64,000 nt of DNA from Arthrobacter_M sp030063245 (GTDB lineage Bacteria; Actinomycetota; Actinomycetes; Actinomycetales; Micrococcaceae): positions 3,348,001 to 3,412,000 of the forward strand of contig NZ_CP180316.1 in the NCBI RefSeq assembly GCF_051131705.1, given 5' to 3'. The notes beneath the pieces were generated by a model. It made no database searches and had not been told where the DNA came from. It worked only from the letters and a program-made list of their open reading frames with translations. Positions 59,684-64,000 of this stretch are shown here, piece by piece (position 1 is the first letter of the stretch; every line of letters begins with the position of its first letter). Both the position numbers and the translations under genes were made by a program.

Positions 59684-60604
59684 TCAGTGAACCCGGATGC
59701 CCCCAACATTGAGCGACGGGGCCACAAGCTCTGCCCAACGATCCTTGACCGTCCGGATGACGTCGGCGGGCGCCGCATCCCAGATCTGCTGGTTAAAAAT
59801 CTCCACCTCCACCACGCCGCGGTAGCCGGCCTGCTCCATCCAGGCTCCGATGGGCGCAAAGTCGATTACGCCGTCGCCCATGAATCCGCGGGACAGCAGC
59901 GCATCCGCGGCAATGGGCAGGTTGAAATCGCACACCTGGAAGGAGGCAATGCGGCCCTGACTCCCGGCGCGGGCAATCTGTTCCTTCAGCGCCGGGTCCC
60001 ACCAGACGTGGAAGGTGTCAACGACGACGCCGACAGTCTCCGCCGGGTGCGGCGCGGCCAGGTCCAGCGCCTGCCCCAGGGTGGAGATGACGGCACGGTC
60101 GGCGGCATACATGGGGTGCAGCGGCTCTAGGACCAGCCGCACACCATGTTCCAGAGCAAAGGGCACCAGCTCGGCCAGCCGGTCCGCCACATTCCGGCGA
60201 GCGGCCAGCAGGTCCTTGCCGCCGGACGCGGGCGTGCTGGCGGTCCCGCCGTCGACGGCGCCCGGAGCCACGCTGAAGGCGGGCAGCCCGCCCGCCACCA
60301 TGACCAGCTCCGTAGCACCTAGGGCCTTTGCTTCCATAATGGCCGCGCGGTTGTCCGCCAGCGCCGCCGCGGCACCGGCCGGATCGGCAGCCGTCAGGAA
60401 GCCGCCGCGGCACAGGCTGGAGACACTCAGGCCGGAAGCTTTGACGAGCTCCACGGCATTCTCCAGACCCACTTCGGCCACCTTGTCCCGCCACAGGCCG
60501 ATGTGGCCCAGCCCGGCCGCCCGGCACAGCTCAAGTGCCTCGGCCAGTGAGGCCTTCTTGATGGTGGCCGTGTTCAGCGACAGCCTCTCGAACAGCGCAC
60601 TCAC
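59684..60604 (-). CDS. Sugar phosphate isomerase/epimerase (xylose-isomerase-like TIM barrel)
   Basis: 306-residue AP-endonuclease-2/xylose-isomerase-like barrel. Metal-binding residues are suggested by L-V-L-E-P-L-H-P, V-V-D-T-F-H-V-W-W-D, and E-V-E-I-F-N near the end. Such proteins interconvert keto- and aldo-sugars or act on inositol-type compounds. Last gene of the LacI-controlled operon, ATGA overlap with the DUF993 gene. Confidence 0.87.
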   Translation of the reverse strand: MSALFERLSLNTATIKKASLAEALELCRAAGLGHIGLWRDKVAEVGLENAVELVKASGLSVSSLCRGGFLTAADPAGAAAALADNRAAIMEAKALGATELVMVAGGLPAFSVAPGAVDGGTASTPASGGKDLLAARRNVADRLAELVPFALEHGVRLVLEPLHPMYAADRAVISTLGQALDLAAPHPAETVGVVVDTFHVWWDPALKEQIARAGSQGRIASFQVCDFNLPIAADALLSRGFMGDGVIDFAPIGAWMEQAGYRGVVEVEIFNQQIWDAAPADVIRTVKDRWAELVAPSLNVGGIRVH

Positions 60605-61911
60605 GCCGCTGCTCTTTTTCCATTGATTCCTGCAACGGCCAGGTACATGCCCATCCGCTCAGCCGCCAGTGCAGGATCCAGCAGCAGTCCGGCGTCGTCG
60701 GCCAGCCGGAACAGCTGGACCAGGTGCGCCACGCTGCGTCCTGAGTGCAGCCCGCCCACCATGGAAAATGCGGGCTGGAAGCCGTTGAGCCAGGCGAGGA
60801 ACGCGATGCCGGTCTTGTAGAAGTACGTCGGCGCCTCAAAGGCGTGCAGCCCCAGCGCACGCGTCGAGTCCAGGATGGCCCTCGCCCGCACCGGATCGCC
60901 GTCGTCGTACGCCTGCAGCGCCGTGGAGGCGGCGGGTGCAATGGCGGCGAAGATGCCCAGCAGCGCATCCGAATGGCTCTCGCCGTCACCGTCGATCAGC
61001 TCCGGGTAGTTGAAGTCGTCCCCGGTGTACAGCCGGACACCTGGCGGCAGGGCCGCGCGCAGTCGGACCTCGTGCGCGGCATCCAGCAAGGACACCTTCA
61101 CGCCGTCTACCTTGTCCGCATAGGCTTCAATGAGCGCCAGGAAGGTCGCCGTGGCGGCGTCGACGTCGCCGGAGCCCCAGTAGCCAGCCAATGCGGGATC
61201 AAACATCGTGCCCAGCCAGTGCAGCACCACCGGCTCGCGGACCTCGGCCAGCAGTGTCGAGTACACGTGCAGGTAGTCCGCCGGGCCGCTGGCCACGCGG
61301 CTCAGTGCCCGGGAGGCCATCAGGATCACCTTGGCCCCGGATTCCTCCACTACCGCGACCTGTTCGCGGTAGGCGGCCAGCACGGTCTCCAGGCCCTCCG
61401 GGCCGGGCTCGACGGCGGCGGGGTCGAGTTGGTCCGTGCCCGCACCGCAGGCCAGCAGGTCGCGGGTCGTGCGCTCCGGGGTGGCGATGCCTGCGGCCTC
61501 GGCGGCGCTGCGGCGGATGAGCTCGCGGGTGGCGGTCCAGTCCAGGCCCATGCCTCGTTGGGCGGTGTCCATGGCGTCGGCAATGCCAAGGCCCCAGCTC
61601 CACAGCTCGTGCCGGAAGGCCAGCGTGGCGTCCCAGTCAATGTCCGCCGGGGCGCCCGGCGTGTTGTTCCCAAGCGCCCTTGGTGTGACATGCGCCGCGG
61701 CATAAACCTTGCGGGAGCGGATCAGCCCGGCCGGTTTGGTCCAGGGACCGGGCTGGTTCAGCACCAATTCTTGGAGCGCGACGGCGCCACTTGCGTCCGC
61801 GCCCGCCGGCAGGAAGACGCTGGGACCTGTTGCGGCACGGTTCCGGGCGGAGTTGCCGACGGCTGACGCCGGTGCGCCGGAAGCCCCAGTTTCGGCAGCT
61901 TCGGCGCTCAC
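60601..61911 (-). CDS. DUF993 family protein (dihydrodipicolinate-synthase-like barrel)
   Basis: 436-residue protein of the DUF993 family, distantly related to aldolases of the DapA type. Conserved-looking stretches include H-E-L-W-S-W-G-L-G-I-A-D-A-M-D, Y-L-H-V-Y-S-T-L, H-W-L-G-T-M-F-D-P-A and V-D-G-V-K-V-S-L-L-D, where the lysine is a candidate Schiff-base residue. The reaction is unknown; the neighbours suggest a retro-aldol or dehydration step on an oxidised sugar. Overlaps both neighbours by ATGA. Confidence 0.85.
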   Translation of the reverse strand: MSAEAAETGASGAPASAVGNSARNRAATGPSVFLPAGADASGAVALQELVLNQPGPWTKPAGLIRSRKVYAAAHVTPRALGNNTPGAPADIDWDATLAFRHELWSWGLGIADAMDTAQRGMGLDWTATRELIRRSAAEAAGIATPERTTRDLLACGAGTDQLDPAAVEPGPEGLETVLAAYREQVAVVEESGAKVILMASRALSRVASGPADYLHVYSTLLAEVREPVVLHWLGTMFDPALAGYWGSGDVDAATATFLALIEAYADKVDGVKVSLLDAAHEVRLRAALPPGVRLYTGDDFNYPELIDGDGESHSDALLGIFAAIAPAASTALQAYDDGDPVRARAILDSTRALGLHAFEAPTYFYKTGIAFLAWLNGFQPAFSMVGGLHSGRSVAHLVQLFRLADDAGLLLDPALAAERMGMYLAVAGINGKRAAA

Positions 61912-63083
61912 AGCACGATCTCCGGAATGTCCAGCGTGCGGCGCTCAGCTGAGGACTGCAGGCCCAGCTCGGCCAGCTGCACACCGCGAGCGGCGGAGAG
62001 CAGACCAAAGCGGTGCTCGCGGCCGGCGACGACGTCGCGCAGGAATTCCTCCCACTGCAGCTTGAAGCCGTTGTCCAAGTCGGCATTGGCGGGGACCTCG
62101 GCCCACTGCTCGCGGAAGGGCTCGGTGACGGGCAGATCCGGATTCCAGACCGGCTTGGGGGTGTTGGCGCGCTGCTGGGAGACGCATTTGCGCAGGCCGG
62201 CGACGGCGGAACCGTGCGTGCCGTCCACCTGGAACTCCACCAGCTCGTCGCGGTACACGCGCACGGCCCAGGAGGAGTTGATCTGGCCCACCACGGCGTC
62301 GCCGGCTGCGGTCTCGAGGTCGAAGATGCCGTAGGCGGCGTCGTCGGCCGTGGCCTCGTATTTGTTGCCGGCCTCGTCCCAGCGGGCCGGGATGTGCGTG
62401 GCGGTCTTGGCGTTGACGCTCCTGACCTTCCCAATGATGCCCTCGAGCACGTAGCTCCAGTGGCAGAACATGTCGGTGGTCATGCCACCGCCGTCTTCCT
62501 TGCGGTAATTCCACGACGGGCGCTGGGCGGCCTGGATGTCGCCCTCAAACACCCAGTAGCCGAACTCGCCGCAGATGGAGAGGATCCGGCCAAAGAAGCC
62601 TTCATCCACCAGACGGCGCAGCTTGACCAGACCGGGCAGGTACAGCTTGTCATGCACCACACCGGCCGTGACGCCGGATTCCCGGCCGATGCGGGCCAGC
62701 TCAATGGCCTCTTCCAGTGTCTCCGCCGTCGGCTTCTCCGTGAAGATGTGCTTGCCGGCGGCCATTGCCTTCTTCAACGTGGCGGCCCGAAGACTGGTCA
62801 TCGAGGCGTCAAAGACCACGTCCACGGAGGGATCGTTGATGACGGCGTCCATATCTGTGGACCACTCGTCCACGCCGTGGCGCTTGGCCAGCTCCCGGAC
62901 CTTTTCCTCGTTGCGGCCCACCAGGATCGGCTCGATGTCGATGGTGGTGCCGTCCGCCAGGACCAGACCCGAATCGCGCAGCGGCAGGATGGAACGCAGC
63001 AGGTGCTGGCGGTATCCCATGCGGCCGGTGATGCCGTTCATGGCGATGCGAAGCACGGGGGGCTGCGTAGTTTGCTCAGTCAT
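61908..63083 (-). CDS. Gfo/Idh/MocA family oxidoreductase
   Basis: 391-residue NAD(P)-dependent sugar dehydrogenase. N-terminal Rossmann fold (A-M-N-G-I-T-G-R-M-G-Y), then the family's E-K-P-T-A near residue 140, the catalytic lysine motif, and D-M-F-C-H-W in the C-terminal domain. It should oxidise a sugar or cyclitol as the first step of a pathway continued by the DUF993 protein and the isomerase. ATG at 63083 with AGGGAG five bases upstream; first gene of the operon. Confidence 0.9.
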   Translation of the reverse strand: MTEQTTQPPVLRIAMNGITGRMGYRQHLLRSILPLRDSGLVLADGTTIDIEPILVGRNEEKVRELAKRHGVDEWSTDMDAVINDPSVDVVFDASMTSLRAATLKKAMAAGKHIFTEKPTAETLEEAIELARIGRESGVTAGVVHDKLYLPGLVKLRRLVDEGFFGRILSICGEFGYWVFEGDIQAAQRPSWNYRKEDGGGMTTDMFCHWSYVLEGIIGKVRSVNAKTATHIPARWDEAGNKYEATADDAAYGIFDLETAAGDAVVGQINSSWAVRVYRDELVEFQVDGTHGSAVAGLRKCVSQQRANTPKPVWNPDLPVTEPFREQWAEVPANADLDNGFKLQWEEFLRDVVAGREHRFGLLSAARGVQLAELGLQSSAERRTLDIPEIVL

Positions 63084-63127
63084 GGGTTCTCCCTGGAAGT
63101 GTTTGTGTCGAGGGACCTTCCTTACGT

Positions 63128-63143
63128 TGGAAAGCGCTTTCCA
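63128..63143. promoter_or_regulatory. LacI-family operator
   Basis: Perfect 16-base palindrome TGGAAAGCGCTTTCCA with central CG, between the divergent dehydrogenase and lacI genes, placed just downstream of the -10 box of the leftward promoter. Confidence 0.85.
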
Positions 63144-63144
63144 C

Positions 63145-63172
63145 GCTATACTGGGAACACCCGGTTGGTCAA
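63145..63172 (-). promoter_or_regulatory. Probable promoter of the Gfo/Idh/MocA operon
   Basis: On the minus strand TTGACC, 16 bases, TATAGC, followed at once by the LacI operator. Repressor bound there would sit on the transcription start. Confidence 0.6.
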
Positions 63173-63260
63173 TGCCTTTTCCTGAATGCGTGACACAGAC
63201 GGCGCAATTGCCCTCAGCCGCGTCCCGCCGCTCCCGCACAACCAGCGAAAAGAGGACCTC

Positions 63261-64000
63261 ATGGCCGCAACGCTCAGCGATGTTGCGCGGCGTGCGGGCG
63301 TGTCCCTGGCCACGGCATCGCGGGTGGTTAACGGCTCCGAGCGGATCCCCGCGGCAGCCATCGCGGACCGTGTCCGAGCGGCAGCCGCGGAACTGGAGTA
63401 CGTGGCCAACGCCCAGGCCCAGGCTCTGGCCCGTTCGGCCACCCGCCTGGTTGGCCTGGTGGTGCACGACATCGCAGACCCGTACTTTTCCACCATTGCC
63501 CGCGGCGTGCAGCGCTGGGCCGGGCAACAGGGACAGCAGGTGCTGCTGGCCAGTTCGGACCACGATCCAGCGGCCGAGCTCGACGCGGTCACGGCCTTCA
63601 TGTCCTACCGCACCGATGCCATCGTCCTGGCCGGCTCCCGGCTGCGGACCCCGGATCCCGCCCTGAACCAGACGCTGGCAGGCTACATCGCCGGTGGAGG
63701 ACGGGTCGTCAGCCTCGGCGCCACCGGCATCCCGGAGGCACAGCACGTGGACATCGCCAACGAGACCGGGGCCTTTGCGCTGGCCACGGAGCTGGTTTCG
63801 CTCGGTCTCCAGCGGTTCGCCATCCTGGCAGGCCCGGAGCAGCTGGCCACGGCCTGGCAGCGGGCCACCGGCTTCCTGCGGGCGCTGGCCGCCGCCGGCC
63901 TGGCCCCCCTCGCCGTCTTGCCCGGCGGCTTCACCAGCCGGGGCGGCTACGACGCGGCCCTGGAGTGCATGGTCCGGCTGGGCGGCGCCGCGGCCAGGCC
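63261..64000 (+). CDS. LacI family transcriptional regulator (partial, runs off window)
   Basis: First 246 residues of a LacI repressor: helix-turn-helix and hinge (L-S-D-V-A-R-R-A-G-V-S-L-A-T-A-S-R-V-V-N-G), then the sugar-binding domain (L-V-G-L-V-V-H-D-I-A-D-P-Y-F). ATG at 63261 with AGAGG upstream. Divergent from the Gfo/Idh/MocA operon with a matching operator between them, so it most likely represses that operon. The open frame reaches base 64000 without a stop. Confidence 0.9.
   Translation, partial: MAATLSDVARRAGVSLATASRVVNGSERIPAAAIADRVRAAAAELEYVANAQAQALARSATRLVGLVVHDIADPYFSTIARGVQRWAGQQGQQVLLASSDHDPAAELDAVTAFMSYRTDAIVLAGSRLRTPDPALNQTLAGYIAGGGRVVSLGATGIPEAQHVDIANETGAFALATELVSLGLQRFAILAGPEQLATAWQRATGFLRALAAAGLAPLAVLPGGFTSRGGYDAALECMVRLGGAAAR

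Noticed and set aside
60745..61866. 373-codon open frame on the plus strand
   Set aside because: Antisense to the DUF993 gene; no ribosome site or domain.

Overview
The window reads as chromosomal DNA of a high-GC Gram-positive soil actinobacterium, most likely Arthrobacter, Pseudarthrobacter or another Micrococcaceae. This is inferred from GC-rich codon use, purine-rich ribosome sites with frequent GTG/TTG starts, many ATGA/GTGA stop-start overlaps, and gene types common in that family: split LigD-type ligase and polymerase, OpuC-type transporters, MHS permeases, DUF993, a gamma-butyrolactone-receptor-like regulator, and Gfo/Idh/MocA sugar operons. No rRNA, tRNA, CRISPR array or complete insertion sequence was found.

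Layout. 1-4.5 kb: end of a TetR gene, tail-to-tail DNA ligase and LigD-type polymerase (NHEJ parts), a decayed ArsR-SRPBCC pair and a YCII/DGPF protein. 5.5-7.6 kb: TrkH-TrkA potassium uptake. 7.8-16.7 kb: one long leftward operon with an OpuC-type ABC importer, a nitrilase-superfamily hydrolase, a metal-dependent hydrolase and an FAD/Fe-S oxidoreductase, preceded by a 19-residue leader ORF and an IclR gene. 16.9-22 kb: alpha/beta hydrolase lacking its serine, RibD-like reductase, truncated sugar permease, membrane protein, ABC-F ATPase. 22.1-23.6 kb: wrecked copper-resistance island that still has a CsoR-type operator. 23.6-28.4 kb: LacI-controlled ribonucleoside use (hydrolase, MFS, ribokinase). 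28.4-33.5 kb: aldo/keto reductase, ScbR-like receptor, gene remnants, vapBC.

33.5-41.3 kb: PucR regulator divergent from an MHS permease, ThDP enzyme, amidohydrolase and a frameshifted carbamoylase, then a cupin; this looks like import and hydrolysis of an N-carbamoyl or cyclic amide compound. 42.9-53.5 kb: the most distinctive block. A leftward operon encodes flavin reductase, HpaB-type monooxygenase, Rid protein, DUF1028 protein, M20 amidohydrolase and aspartase. Upstream is a LysR gene, and divergent from it are an M20-fold protein with altered metal ligands and an amino-acid ABC importer whose permease and ATPase are fused. Together this suggests oxidative opening of a nitrogen-containing substrate ending in aspartate and fumarate. 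53.7-57.8 kb: SNF2 helicase and SWIM protein. 58-59.7 kb: decayed DUF1778-GNAT toxin-antitoxin pair, VOC protein, ApbE scrap. 59.7-64 kb: Gfo/Idh/MocA, DUF993 and sugar isomerase operon, with a divergent LacI gene running off the window.

Two themes recur. Intact catabolic operons alternate with zones of gene decay (about 3.3-4.2, 18.9-19.3, 22.2-23.6, 31.0-32.4, 41.3-42.9 and 58.0-59.7 kb). Unrelated short tandem duplications (10-31 bp units) appear in at least nine places, both between and inside genes. Several pseudogene calls rest on one-base shifts in G/C-rich runs, so sequencing error has not been excluded for those.
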